A DNA stretch of 64,000 bases from Sorangium cellulosum (lineage in GTDB: Bacteria > Myxococcota_A > Polyangia > Polyangiales > Polyangiaceae). This document shows, piece by piece, positions 1 through 14,585 of the stretch. Under the pieces are notes generated by a model that made no database searches, had not been told where the DNA came from, and saw only the letters and a program-made list of their open reading frames with translations. Location of the stretch: assembly GCF_004135735.1 (NCBI RefSeq), contig NZ_CP012670.1:3183501-3247500 (forward strand), read 5' to 3'. Position numbers and translations under genes: made by a program. Each line of letters starts with the position of its first letter. The stretch's first letter is position 1.

Positions 1-8
1 GGCGCGGA

Positions 9-26
9 AGCGCACTCCTGTGCGCT
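9..26. terminator. Short hairpin downstream of the patatin gene
   Basis: A perfect 7-bp stem (AGCGCAC / GTGCGCT) with a TCCT loop lies about 50 bp past the patatin stop codon on the minus strand. There is no T run, so it is at most a weak or factor-dependent terminator or an mRNA 3'-end stabiliser. Bases 1-77 hold no gene that I can see. Confidence 0.3.
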
Positions 27-77
27 GAGCACCGAAAACGTCGAGATGGGCCCGTATCCGAAGCGGGTGACCGCCGC

Positions 78-1337
78 TCAAGCCGTCCCCGGCCCCACCG
101 GGGGCGGGATGGACCACTCCGCGCTGTCGGCGAGCCTCGGCTCCACGTCGTCGCCCGCGCTCCCGAAGAACTCCGCGATGTCGTGGCGCCGCGCCTCCGC
201 GTCCGCCCGCCCGAGCGCGATGAGCTTCCGGGTGAACGACCCGTCGAACAGCAGGTAGCTCGCCAGATCCGCGTCGTTCTCCTCGCCGACGTCCACCAGC
301 GAGAACAGCCGCCGCATCATCGCCGGCCCGCCCTGCACCTTGCCCGCCTTCACGTGCGCCGCCGCCAGGCGCCCGAGGTCCACGCTCGGCCGCACCACCA
401 GCGTCTCCACCCGCCGGTACGGCAGCGCCCCGCGCTGCCCCGCGGCCGCGTTGATCGACGGCAAGAAGTCCGGGCCGAACACCCGCTCGCCGTCCTCGAT
501 CATGTGGTTGACCCGCGTCAGCACCTCGAAGTCCGTCTGGATGTGGTCCAGCAGGAACGCGTTCAGCACCTTGCCGAGCACCAGCGCCATCCCCGGCTGC
601 CGGGCGCTGTCGCCCGCGTCGATGCTCCGCACCTCCCGGGACAGGCCGATCGCCAGCACGTGCGTCGCCCCGAGCCGCAGCGCCGGGGCGATCGGCGTGT
701 TCTGCCGCACGCCCCCGTCCATGAACAGGTCGCGGCCGATGCGCACCGGCGGGAACAGGATCGGGATCGCCGCCGACGCGAGCGCGTGCTGCGGGCCGAT
801 GAGCGCGCCGCGGATGATCGTGCGCGGCGGCGCCGTCGTCGGCAGCGCGCCGTCCGGGCCCGTCTGCATGAAGATCACCGTGCGGCCCGTCCCGATCTCC
901 GTCGCCGACACGCTCACCGCCGACAGGTAGCCGTGGCGCAGCGTGCGCGCGATCGCGCGCCAGGGGATCTCGCGCTCGACGAGCCGCTGCATCGGCGAGA
1001 CGTCGAACAGGCCCACCCCCTGCGACCCGCCCCCGAACAGGAGCCTCGGCAGCGAGATCGCCTGCTTCACCCCGAAGCCGAACACCCCCTCCAGCCGGAG
1101 CTGCGTCCAGAGGTTCACCAGGCGCCGGACGCCCAGCGTCGGATCGTCGAGGTGCGCCGCGAGGTAGCAGGCGTTCACCGCGCCGACCGACGTGCCGCAC
1201 AGGATGTCGAGCCGCGGCGGCGCCCCGCGCAGCCGCGCGAAGGCGTCGAGCACGTACGACATCACCCCGACCTCGTAGGCGCCCCGCGCCCCGCCGCCCG
1301 AGAGGATGACCGCGACCTTGCGGCGCGGCCTCGTCAT
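78..1337 (-). CDS. Patatin-like phospholipase
   Basis: This 419-residue protein is a patatin-type serine lipase or phospholipase A. The glycine-rich oxyanion loop GGGARG is at residues 14-19, the nucleophile elbow GTSVG at 48-52 puts the catalytic serine at 50, and the dyad aspartate sits in DGG at 207-209. Those are all the hallmarks of the Ser-Asp dyad family, so it should be active on acyl esters. It has no clear signal peptide and is probably cytoplasmic or membrane-associated. The ATG at 1337 lies 19 bp after the stop codon of the large kinase gene upstream on the same strand and is preceded by GGGAG, so the two are probably co-transcribed. The substrate cannot be told from sequence; lipid remodelling or lipid signalling are both possible. 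Confidence 0.9.
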   Translation of the reverse strand: MTRPRRKVAVILSGGGARGAYEVGVMSYVLDAFARLRGAPPRLDILCGTSVGAVNACYLAAHLDDPTLGVRRLVNLWTQLRLEGVFGFGVKQAISLPRLLFGGGSQGVGLFDVSPMQRLVEREIPWRAIARTLRHGYLSAVSVSATEIGTGRTVIFMQTGPDGALPTTAPPRTIIRGALIGPQHALASAAIPILFPPVRIGRDLFMDGGVRQNTPIAPALRLGATHVLAIGLSREVRSIDAGDSARQPGMALVLGKVLNAFLLDHIQTDFEVLTRVNHMIEDGERVFGPDFLPSINAAAGQRGALPYRRVETLVVRPSVDLGRLAAAHVKAGKVQGGPAMMRRLFSLVDVGEENDADLASYLLFDGSFTRKLIALGRADAEARRHDIAEFFGSAGDDVEPRLADSAEWSIPPPVGPGTA

Positions 1338-1356
1338 GTGGTTGCTCCCGTTCCGC

Positions 1357-5805
<4,449 letters not shown>

Positions 5806-6322
5806 GCAGCGGAGCGGCGCGCGGGCGCCCTGGCTGGGAGGCGCCGGGCGCGGTGGGTCGGGGGGGTCGATGGAAAGGACCGCGCGCGGTTCCCCCGATC
5901 CATGGGAGGACTACGGGTTGCCCCGCATGGTAGCGTCCCGCCCGCGTCTTCGGGGAGACAACCAGGTCGGAAAAGGCGAACCTTCCCGGGCAGGTCGGCG
6001 ATCCGCGCCGGCGGTGCGCCTCCGTGCGCGCCGCGGCCCCGCGACCGCGGAGGCCGCCCGGGCGCCTCCGCGCAGCAGGCGGGGACTCCACGAAAGGACG
6101 ATGCGCCGGAACGGCGCGAGAGATGCGCGAGGTCGCCTCGTGGCTGGGTGACCCGATCTCACGGGCCAGCGCGTCCCCGCGCACTCCCGATCTTTCTTGC
6201 GCCCCTGTGCGCCTCCTGCCGCGCCCCGCTGCGCGGCGATCGAGCACAGCGCCCGGGGAGCGCGGCACCTTGCCGCGCCACGGCGTCTTGCTTACTACCG
6301 GGCCGAGAGGAGTTATCCCCCG
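5806..6322. other. Intergenic region between the kinase and doxX
   Basis: About 517 bp separate the divergently read kinase (minus) and doxX (plus). Open frames here have no recognisable product and I see none to support. A TAGCGT sequence on the plus strand at 5931-5936 resembles the -10 boxes found elsewhere in the window but lacks a matching -35. Promoters for both neighbours must lie here. Confidence 0.4.
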
Positions 6323-6748
6323 ATGCTCAAGAGATTCTTGCGGGTGACCGACGTACCGTTCTCGGCCTCGGTCGCCCTGCTCGTGCTTCGCGTCGTCACC
6401 GGCGTCGCCTTCATCTTCCACGGTTGGGGCAAGATCCAGGCGCCCTTCAGCTGGATGGGGCCCACCGCGCCCGTCCCGGGGTTCCTGCAAGCGCTGGCCG
6501 CGCTCTCGGAGGTCGGCGGCGGCCTCGCCTGGATCCTCGGCCTCCTGACGCCCGTCGCGTCGCTGGGGCTCGCCTGCACCATGGCCGTCGCGGCCGCCAC
6601 CCACATCGGGCGCGGCGATCCGTTCTTCGCCATGGGCGGCCCCTCGTACGAGGTGGCCGCGGTCTACCTCGGCATCTCCCTCGTGCTGCTCGTCCTCGGG
6701 CCGGGGAGGCTCTCGGCCGACGCCGCGATCTTCGGGCGCAAGAGCTGA
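6323..6748 (+). CDS. DoxX family membrane protein
   Basis: A 141-residue protein with four hydrophobic segments, about 17-35, 48-66, 70-90 and 108-125. It carries the DoxX-family landmarks RVVTGVAFIFHGWGKI near the start and ALSEVGGGLAWILGLLTP in the middle. DoxX-like proteins are small inner-membrane proteins linked in other bacteria to quinone or thiosulfate redox chemistry and oxidative-stress complexes; the role here is not clear. I chose the ATG at 6323 because GAGAGGAG precedes it by about 10 nt and the frame upstream of it is not DoxX-like. A strong GC hairpin follows the stop codon. Confidence 0.85.
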   Translation: MLKRFLRVTDVPFSASVALLVLRVVTGVAFIFHGWGKIQAPFSWMGPTAPVPGFLQALAALSEVGGGLAWILGLLTPVASLGLACTMAVAAATHIGRGDPFFAMGGPSYEVAAVYLGISLVLLVLGPGRLSADAAIFGRKS

Positions 6749-6795
6749 GCTCCCCGCGCGGGCGCTGCCTCTGGACGCCCGGGTCCTGCACCCCG

Positions 6796-6837
6796 GGCCC
6801 GGGTGGTGTGGCCCTTCGGGGGCTCACCACCCGGGCC
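6796..6837 (+). terminator. Strong hairpin after doxX
   Basis: A 13-bp perfect stem (GGCCCGGGTGGTG / CACCACCCGGGCC) encloses a loop that holds a second CCC-TTC-GGG mini-hairpin. It lies 48 bp past the doxX stop. No T run follows, so it may work as an atypical terminator. The loop shares GGCCCTTCGGGGGCTC with the long hairpin at 36303-36427, so it could be a shortened relative of that repeat. Confidence 0.5.
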
Positions 6838-7009
6838 AGGACCGCAGCGCTGAGCCGCGCCGCCGGCGGCGCGCGGAGCCGGCGCGTGAGGTCGGGAACT
6901 CCTGGAGAGCGCGGCGTCGAGTCCGGGTCGATCGCGAACACGAACCGGTGTTCCGCCTGTCGTTGACGGCCACCCTGTCACCCCGAAACTATGTTGTGGC
7001 CGGGAGGAC

Positions 7010-9442
7010 ATGGACACGGTGAACGACGGCGAGGCGAGGCCGCCCTCGAGCGGCGCGCGGCTCGGTGTGACCATCGCGGCCGCCTGCGCGCTCGTCCTGG
7101 GGGGCGTGACCCTGCTCGGCTGGTCGATCGAGGCGACCGCCCTCATCTCGATCGCGCGCGACCTGCCGAGCATGGTGCCCAACACCGCGGTCTCCCTCGT
7201 CCTCGCGGGGGGAGCGCTCTGGATCCTGGGCGGGCAGGGCCGTCCGGCGCGGCTCCGCTGGCTCGGGCAGGCGTGCGCCGCCGCGGTGATCGCGCTCGGC
7301 CTCGGGGCCCTCGTGCAGTACGTCCTCGCGTGGGATCTCGGCCTCGATCGGCTGCTGTTCCCGGAGCGCGTGGACTTCCCGGCGCCGTTCCCCGGCAGGC
7401 CCTCGCCGAACACCGCGCTCTGCATGGTCCTGGTCGGCGCGGCGCTCCTTTCGCTGCCCGTGCCCTCGCGGCGAGGGGGCCTGATCGCGGAGGGGGGCGC
7501 GCTCGCGTCCGCGGCGCTCGCGCTGACCGCGCTGACCGGTTACGTGTTCGGCGTCGGCTACTTCTACGGGCTGCCGCCGCTGTTCCCGTTCACGGGCATG
7601 GCGCTCCACGCCGCGATCGGCCTGCTCGCGCTCTCTTGCGGGATCCTCATGGCGCGGATCGATGGCGGGGCGTTCCACGCGCTGACCGACGGGAGGCCCG
7701 GGGGCGTCCTGCTGCGGCGCCTCCTGCCTTGCGTCGTCCTCGCCCCGCTCGCGCTCGGCCGCCTCTTCCTGCTCGGCGCGGATCTCGGGGCCTATCCCAT
7801 CGCGGCGTCGCTCTCGCTCGCCTCGGCGCTCACGACGCTCCTCCTCGGGTCCGTGCTCTGGGTCAGCGCCGCGCGCCTGAACGCCCTCGACGAGGCGCGG
7901 TCCCGGGCCGAGGCGGCGCGCGCCTTGCTCGCGACCGTCGTGCAGTGCTCGGACGACGCCGTGATCGGCCACACCTTCGACGGGACCGTCCTGTGCTGGA
8001 ACCCGGCCGCCGAGCGCCTGTACGGCCACAGCGCCGGGGAGGTGATCGGGAAGAAGCTGCCCGTCCTGTCCGCGCCCGAGCGCGCCGGGGAGGCGGAGGC
8101 GCTCGTCGCGCGCCTGCGCCGCGGCGAGCGCATCGAGCACTTCGAGACCGTGGGCCGCACCAGGGACGGGAGGGACATCGACGTCGAGGTCACGATGTCC
8201 CCGATCCTGGACGCCTCGGACCGGATCCTCGGCGTCTCGATGATCTGCCGCGACATCCAGCGCCGCAAGGCGATGGAGGCCGAGGTCGCGCGGCTTTACC
8301 GCGTCGAGACGAGCGAGCGGAGGCGGCTGCAGGCGATCATCGATCAGCTGCCCGAGGCGGTGATCCTGGTCGACGCGAGGGGGCGGATCATCACGTGCAA
8401 CCGGCGCGCGCTCCCGTATGCGTCTCGTGTCTCGAGCGAGCGCGATCCCCGGGGCGACCCGCTGCCCGTCGACTACCGGACGCCGGACGGCGCGCCCGTC
8501 CCCTGGGCCGAGCGGCCGATGATCCGGGCGCTCCTTCACGGGGAGGTCGTGACGAGCGCCGAGGCGCTGGTCGCGCGCGATGACGGCGAGCTCGTCCCGG
8601 TGCTGGTCAGCACCGCCCCGGTGCGCTCGGACGGGGGCGAGATCCAGGGAGCGGTCACCGTCTTCCAGGACATCACGGCGATCAAGGAGATGGAGCGGCA
8701 GCGCCAGGAGTGGACGGGCGTCATCGCGCACGATCTCCGCCAGCCCATCCAGGCCATCGTGACCGCGAGCCAGCTCGTGCGCCTCCGGCTGAGCCAGCCG
8801 TTCGCCGCGGACGTGGAGAAGCAGTTCGGCAGGATCTCCTCGTCCGTCGAGTGGCTGCGCCGCATGATCGACGATCTCCTCGACGCGTCGCGCATCGAGG
8901 CGCGGCAGCTCAGGCTGGAGGTTCGCCCCGTGGAGCTCCGCGCGCAGCTCGAGGAGATCCTCGAGAAGGCGGCCGCGGCGACCGCGGGGCACGCCGTGCG
9001 CATGGATGTGCAGGGCGACGTGCCCGCCGTCCTCGCGGACCCCGACCGGCTCGAGCAGATCGTGACCAACCTGCTCTCCAACGCGGCCAAGTACGGTGAG
9101 CCGGGGCGCGAGATCCTGGTCACCGTCCGCGCCGAGGGGCCCTGCGCGCAGGTCTCGGTGACCAACTGGGGCCGGGGCATCCCGGAGGCGCATCTCCCGC
9201 TCCTGTTCAAGCGCTTCTGGCGCTCGCCCGAGAGCGGGGCGCACCGGGCCCGCGGCGTCGGCCTCGGCCTCTACATCACGCGAGGCCTCGTGGAGGCCCA
9301 CGGGGGCACCATCTCCGCCGAGAGCTGCCCCGGCGGCGCCACGACCTTCCGCTTCACGCTGCCGTTCGCCACGGAGGCCTCGCGCGCGGCCGGGGACGCG
9401 AGCGCCCGACAGCGCGCCCCCCGGCGCTCTGACCCCACGTAG
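7010..9442 (+). CDS. Membrane PAS-PAS sensor histidine kinase
   Basis: An 810-residue sensor kinase. The first roughly 290 residues form a membrane module with about seven to eight hydrophobic helices. A short helical linker leads to two PAS domains (about 305-425 and 440-560). A HisKA domain follows with phospho-acceptor His574 in IAHDLRQP, then a HATPase_c domain with NLLSNAAKYG (N box) and GVGLGLYI (G2 box). All catalytic motifs are intact. ATG 7010 has GGGAGGA seven bases upstream. No response regulator lies next to it, so it is an orphan kinase whose partner must be elsewhere. The ligand is not predictable; PAS domains could bind haem, flavin or small molecules. A PAS-associated CXXC-type haem motif is not visible. 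Confidence 0.92.
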   Translation: MDTVNDGEARPPSSGARLGVTIAAACALVLGGVTLLGWSIEATALISIARDLPSMVPNTAVSLVLAGGALWILGGQGRPARLRWLGQACAAAVIALGLGALVQYVLAWDLGLDRLLFPERVDFPAPFPGRPSPNTALCMVLVGAALLSLPVPSRRGGLIAEGGALASAALALTALTGYVFGVGYFYGLPPLFPFTGMALHAAIGLLALSCGILMARIDGGAFHALTDGRPGGVLLRRLLPCVVLAPLALGRLFLLGADLGAYPIAASLSLASALTTLLLGSVLWVSAARLNALDEARSRAEAARALLATVVQCSDDAVIGHTFDGTVLCWNPAAERLYGHSAGEVIGKKLPVLSAPERAGEAEALVARLRRGERIEHFETVGRTRDGRDIDVEVTMSPILDASDRILGVSMICRDIQRRKAMEAEVARLYRVETSERRRLQAIIDQLPEAVILVDARGRIITCNRRALPYASRVSSERDPRGDPLPVDYRTPDGAPVPWAERPMIRALLHGEVVTSAEALVARDDGELVPVLVSTAPVRSDGGEIQGAVTVFQDITAIKEMERQRQEWTGVIAHDLRQPIQAIVTASQLVRLRLSQPFAADVEKQFGRISSSVEWLRRMIDDLLDASRIEARQLRLEVRPVELRAQLEEILEKAAAATAGHAVRMDVQGDVPAVLADPDRLEQIVTNLLSNAAKYGEPGREILVTVRAEGPCAQVSVTNWGRGIPEAHLPLLFKRFWRSPESGAHRARGVGLGLYITRGLVEAHGGTISAESCPGGATTFRFTLPFATEASRAAGDASARQRAPRRSDPT

Positions 9443-9459
9443 ACCGAGGAGGTCGCTGA

Positions 9460-9668
9460 GCGAGCTCGTCAATCCGAGATCGGGTGATCGCGGCGAGCTC
9501 GTCAATCCACGAATCCACGTTGACCTCGGGCGAGCTCGTCAATCCACGAATCCACGTTGGCCTCGGGCGAGCTCGTCAATTTACGCCCGCCTCGGGCGAG
9601 CTCGTCATTTCAGGTCAATCACGACGAGCGAGCTCGTCCATCGAGGCAGCGGTCGAGGGCGAGCTCTG
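9460..9668. repeat. Array of seven GCGAGCTCGTC repeats
   Basis: Between the histidine kinase and the ftsH-like gene, copies of GCGAGCTCGTCAATCC start at 9460, 9493, 9530, 9567, 9596 and 9628, with a partial copy near 9659. Spacings are 33, 37, 37, 29, 32 and 31 bp, close to three helical turns. The core CGAGCTCG is an 8-bp palindrome. Copies at 9493-9529 and 9530-9566 are a near-perfect 37-bp tandem duplication including the linker. The whole gap 9443-9838 has no coding frame I can support. The array looks like a cluster of protein-binding sites or an expanding satellite rather than CRISPR. Confidence 0.7.
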
Positions 9669-9838
9669 TCCGCTCCTGTCCGTTCTCCAGCCTCGGTGTT
9701 CCGGGAGCACCGTCCTTTCGAAGTATTCTGCCTTCAGGCCACGCAGAATGATCACAGAAGGAACTTCCTGAGGTCCGTATCCGCGCTACACCTGAGGTCC
9801 GCTCCGATCGGACGTCGGGGCAGTGAGGTGGCGAAGCA

Positions 9839-11638
<1,800 letters not shown>

Positions 11639-11658
11639 GCCGCGTACGCTCGACGTGC

Positions 11659-11790
11659 GCGTCCCCGGGGAGGGGCCGCGCGCTGGGGGCTCCCCTCCGG
11701 GGCTTGCGTTCCGGCGAGCCCCTTTTGTGGCTCGCCTCCACGCCAGCCCCTCCGGGAAGCCCCCAGCGCGCGGCCCCTCCCCGGGGACGC
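11659..11790. repeat. Long hairpin element, copy 1
   Basis: A 132-nt inverted repeat whose outer arms, 11659-11691 and 11758-11790, are perfectly complementary over 33 bp. The inner part also folds: GGCGAGCC 11713-11720 pairs with GGCTCGCC 11729-11736 around an eight-base loop. The central 29 bases differ by only about three positions from the reverse complement of 36352-36380 in copy 2, so these are two members of one dispersed family. It starts 20 bp past the ftsH stop and may terminate transcription there. No transposase accompanies it. Confidence 0.75.
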
Positions 11791-12117
11791 GGCGACCGCC
11801 CCGGCATGCATGGGGCATGGGGGGCTGTTACGGAACCGGCACGGGGATCTGTTTCGGAAGGGGAGGAGTCCGCAGACGAGCTCGCCCGTGCGGTGCCTGA
11901 CTCCACATGACGCAGACACCACGGTGCGTCAGGGATTGCGCCGATTCCTTCCGTCTGGAGGGGCAAATCTCCCCTTGCGGTTGCCCGGCAAGCTGATGAA
12001 GTGGGGGCACTCGAATGCACGAATTCCGTCCTGTTCGTGTGACCTCCAAACGAACATCCTCTCTGCTTTCTCGGGTTCCAGCGCCCCACGCGCGTCGCTC
12101 TGGCCTGGAGGCGCGCG
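11791..12117. other. Intergenic region before the ATP-grasp gene
   Basis: This gap is visibly less GC-rich than its surroundings. I see no gene. A small hairpin (AGGGG...CCCCT around 11960-11976) is present. The stretch should hold the promoter of the ATP-grasp operon, but no convincing -35/-10 pair stands out. Confidence 0.35.
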
Positions 12118-13251
12118 GTGGCTGAGCCCCGGATCCTGATCCTGTCCAACCGAGATCCGGAGGAGGCCGTCGACGAGCCGCCACTCGTGCAGCGGGTGGG
12201 GAGCGGCTTGCTCCGGGTCGGCCGCGAGGACGGCAGCGCGCTCGCCGCCCAGAGCGTCCTCGCGACGCTCGCCGCCGCGCCGGGCGCGCGGGTCGCGCAC
12301 CGCGCCGTGCTGCGGCCGAGCGAGGTGCTCGCGGCGATCGGCGACCACCGGCCCGACGTGATCTTCAACCTCTGCGAGGCGCTCGACGGCGACAGCCGCC
12401 ACGAGGTCGTGTGCGCGTGGATGCTCGCGGGGCTCGATCTCTGCTTCACCGGCAGCGACCACGTCGCGCTCCGCAACTGCCTGCACAAGGCCGAGGCGAA
12501 CCGCATCCTCGCGCGCGCCGGCGTGCGCGTGCCCGAGGCGGTGCGGGTCGACGGCCCGGATCGCCTCCCCGACGTCGCGTTCCCGGTCATCGTCAAGCCG
12601 GAGCGCGAGGACGGCTCGACCGGGATCGATCGGGGCTCGGTCGTCCACGATCGCGCCGCGCTCCGCGACCAGGTCGCCGCCGTCGTGGCGCGCCTTCGGC
12701 AGCCGGTCGTGGTGCAGCGCTACGTGCACGGGCGAGAGCTCTCGGTGTCGCTGCTCGGCTGGCCTGTCCCGCGCGCGCTGCCGCCCGGCGAGATCGTCTT
12801 TCACGGGCTGCCCGAGGGGCACCCGCACGTGGTCACGTACGAGTCGAAGTGGCGCCCCGAGACCGCCGCGTCGATCGGGACCCCCTCGGTGGCGGCCGTG
12901 CTGCGGCCGCTCGAGCTGCGGCGGGTCGTGGCCATCGGCCGCCGCGCCTTCGAGGTGCTCGGGCTGCGCGACTACGGCCGCGTCGACGTGCGGCTCGACC
13001 CGCGGGGCGTGCCCTACGTCATCGACGTCAACCCGAACTGCGATCTCTCGCCCGACGCCGGCCTCGCGCGCGCGGCCGGGCGCGCCGGCCTCTCCTACGC
13101 CGACGTCGTGGGGGAGATCGTCCGGTCCGCGCTCGGTCGCGCCGACCGCCGCGCGGATCTGCTCCGCGCGCGCGGCCGCGCGCCGGCGCGCGTGCGCGCG
13201 GCGGAGCGCGGCGCCGCGCGCGGCGGCCTCGCCAGAGGGGAGGCCCCGTGA
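12118..13251 (+). CDS. ATP-grasp ligase of the D-Ala-D-Ala ligase type
   Basis: A 377-residue ATP-grasp enzyme. The central region has the paired lysine/acidic nucleotide motif (PVIVKPEREDGSTGI, about 157-171), the VVVQRYVHGRELSVSLLG strand, and the C-terminal metal-binding stretch RVDVRLDP...VIDVNPNCDLSP with the Asp-Asn pair typical of carboxylate-amine ligases. N-terminal residues 55-110 (PDVIFNLCEALDGDSRHE) match the substrate lobe of D-alanine-D-alanine ligase relatives. The C-terminus is an Arg/Ala-rich tail. GTG 12118 follows GGAG by seven bases. The stop overlaps the next GTG by GTGA, so translation is coupled. A peptidoglycan role is unlikely this far from a mur cluster; ligation of an amino acid or dipeptide to a small molecule is a reasonable inference. 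Confidence 0.85.
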   Translation: MAEPRILILSNRDPEEAVDEPPLVQRVGSGLLRVGREDGSALAAQSVLATLAAAPGARVAHRAVLRPSEVLAAIGDHRPDVIFNLCEALDGDSRHEVVCAWMLAGLDLCFTGSDHVALRNCLHKAEANRILARAGVRVPEAVRVDGPDRLPDVAFPVIVKPEREDGSTGIDRGSVVHDRAALRDQVAAVVARLRQPVVVQRYVHGRELSVSLLGWPVPRALPPGEIVFHGLPEGHPHVVTYESKWRPETAASIGTPSVAAVLRPLELRRVVAIGRRAFEVLGLRDYGRVDVRLDPRGVPYVIDVNPNCDLSPDAGLARAAGRAGLSYADVVGEIVRSALGRADRRADLLRARGRAPARVRAAERGAARGGLARGEAP

Positions 13252-14585
13252 TCACGCAGCGCGGCCTCCGCCCCGAGGACCGGCCCCTCGTCGCCGAGCT
13301 GCTCGCGTCGGTCCCGGCGTTCACCGACGACGAGCGCGCCGTGGCGCTGGAGCTCGTCGACGCGCAGCTCGCCCAGCCCTCGTCGGACGGCTACCGGTTC
13401 GTGCTGAGCTTCCAGGATCAGCCGCGCGGGGGCGCGCCCCGGCTCGCGGGGTACCTCTGCTACGGCCGCACGCCGATGACGCGGTCCACCTACGACCTCT
13501 ACTGGATCGCGACCTCGCCGGCGCTCGCCCGGTCGGGCGTGGCGCGCGGGCTCGTCGCGACCATGGAGGGCGAGATCGCGCGCGAGGGCGGCGGCCTCGT
13601 GCGGGTGGAGACGGGCAGCCGCGAGGGCCACGGCGCGGCGGTGCGCTTCTACGACGCGCTGCAGTTCTCGCGGGCGGCGGTCATCGCGGACTTCTACGCC
13701 CCGGGCGACGATCTGCTGATCTTCACGAAGCGGGTCCGCGCGGCCCGCGCCGCGGCCGCGCCCGGCGAGGCGCCCTGCGCCGACGCCGAGCCCGCGCCGG
13801 GCGAGCCCGCGCTCTACGACGCGGCCTTCAGCTACCGCGACTACGCCGCGGAGCGCGACTGCCTGCTCGCGTGCGCGCGCCGCTTCGGCGCCCGCCCGGT
13901 GCAGCGGGTGCTCTCGTGGGCCTCCGGGCCCGCGCGGCACCTCGCCGCGTTCGCGGAGCTCGGCGTCGACTGCGCGGGCGCGGACGGCTCCGCGGCGATG
14001 GTCGCCTACGCCGAGCGCGCCGCGGGCGCGCGCGCCGGCGGGGCGAGGATCCGCTTCTGCCGCGCCGATCTCACCGAGCGCCCCGACGTCGCGCCGGTCG
14101 ATCTCTCGTTCGTGCCGCTCTCGGCGATCCACCAGCTGACCACGCCGGCGGCGCTCGAGCGCCACCTCCGGATCGCCGCCTCGCTCCTCTCGCCGGGCGG
14201 CGTCCACGTCATCGAGGCGACCCACCCGGTCGATCTCACGCCGTCCGGCGTGCACCGGACCGAGTGGACCGAGCGGCGCGGTGATCGGTCGATCGACGCG
14301 CGGTTCCGCATCCACATCGAGCGCGCGACGCCCGAGCGGGTGGTGCCGGTGAGCCTCGAGGTGGTGTGCGTCGCCCGGCGCGGCGGCGCCGCGCCGAGGG
14401 AGCTCTCGTCGATCCGGCAGGAGGCGACCTGGTACATCCCGGATCTGGCCGGCTGGCGCCGCGTCGTGGAGCGGGTGCCGGAGCTCACGCTCGCCGCCAC
14501 GCTCGGCGATTTCAACGTGGAGGTGCCGTTCGAGCACGCCGCCGCGTGGCGGCTGATCCTGGTGCTGCGGCGCGCCGTCAGTTGA
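13248..14585 (+). CDS. GNAT acetyltransferase fused to a SAM methyltransferase-like domain
   Basis: A 445-residue two-domain protein. Residues about 1-165 are a GNAT N-acetyltransferase (YWIATSPALARSGVARGLV is the acetyl-CoA loop, ending in LQFSRAAVIADFY). After an Ala/Glu/Pro linker, residues about 190-440 resemble class I methyltransferases: motif I is VLSWASGPARHL, followed by DCAGADGS, a RFCRADLTE acidic strand and a WRLILVLRR end. The GTG at 13248 overlaps the stop of the ATP-grasp gene by four bases, with GAGGGGAGG just upstream. The coupling suggests that ligation, acetylation and methylation act on the same small molecule or peptide. Its 3' end overlaps the convergent srkA-like gene by eight bases. 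The substrate is unknown. Confidence 0.8.
   Translation: MITQRGLRPEDRPLVAELLASVPAFTDDERAVALELVDAQLAQPSSDGYRFVLSFQDQPRGGAPRLAGYLCYGRTPMTRSTYDLYWIATSPALARSGVARGLVATMEGEIAREGGGLVRVETGSREGHGAAVRFYDALQFSRAAVIADFYAPGDDLLIFTKRVRAARAAAAPGEAPCADAEPAPGEPALYDAAFSYRDYAAERDCLLACARRFGARPVQRVLSWASGPARHLAAFAELGVDCAGADGSAAMVAYAERAAGARAGGARIRFCRADLTERPDVAPVDLSFVPLSAIHQLTTPAALERHLRIAASLLSPGGVHVIEATHPVDLTPSGVHRTEWTERRGDRSIDARFRIHIERATPERVVPVSLEVVCVARRGGAAPRELSSIRQEATWYIPDLAGWRRVVERVPELTLAATLGDFNVEVPFEHAAAWRLILVLRRAVS

Noticed and set aside
9460..9668. The GCGAGCTCGTC repeats as a CRISPR array
   Set aside because: Repeats are only 11-16 bp and drift, spacers are themselves repeated, and there are no cas genes.
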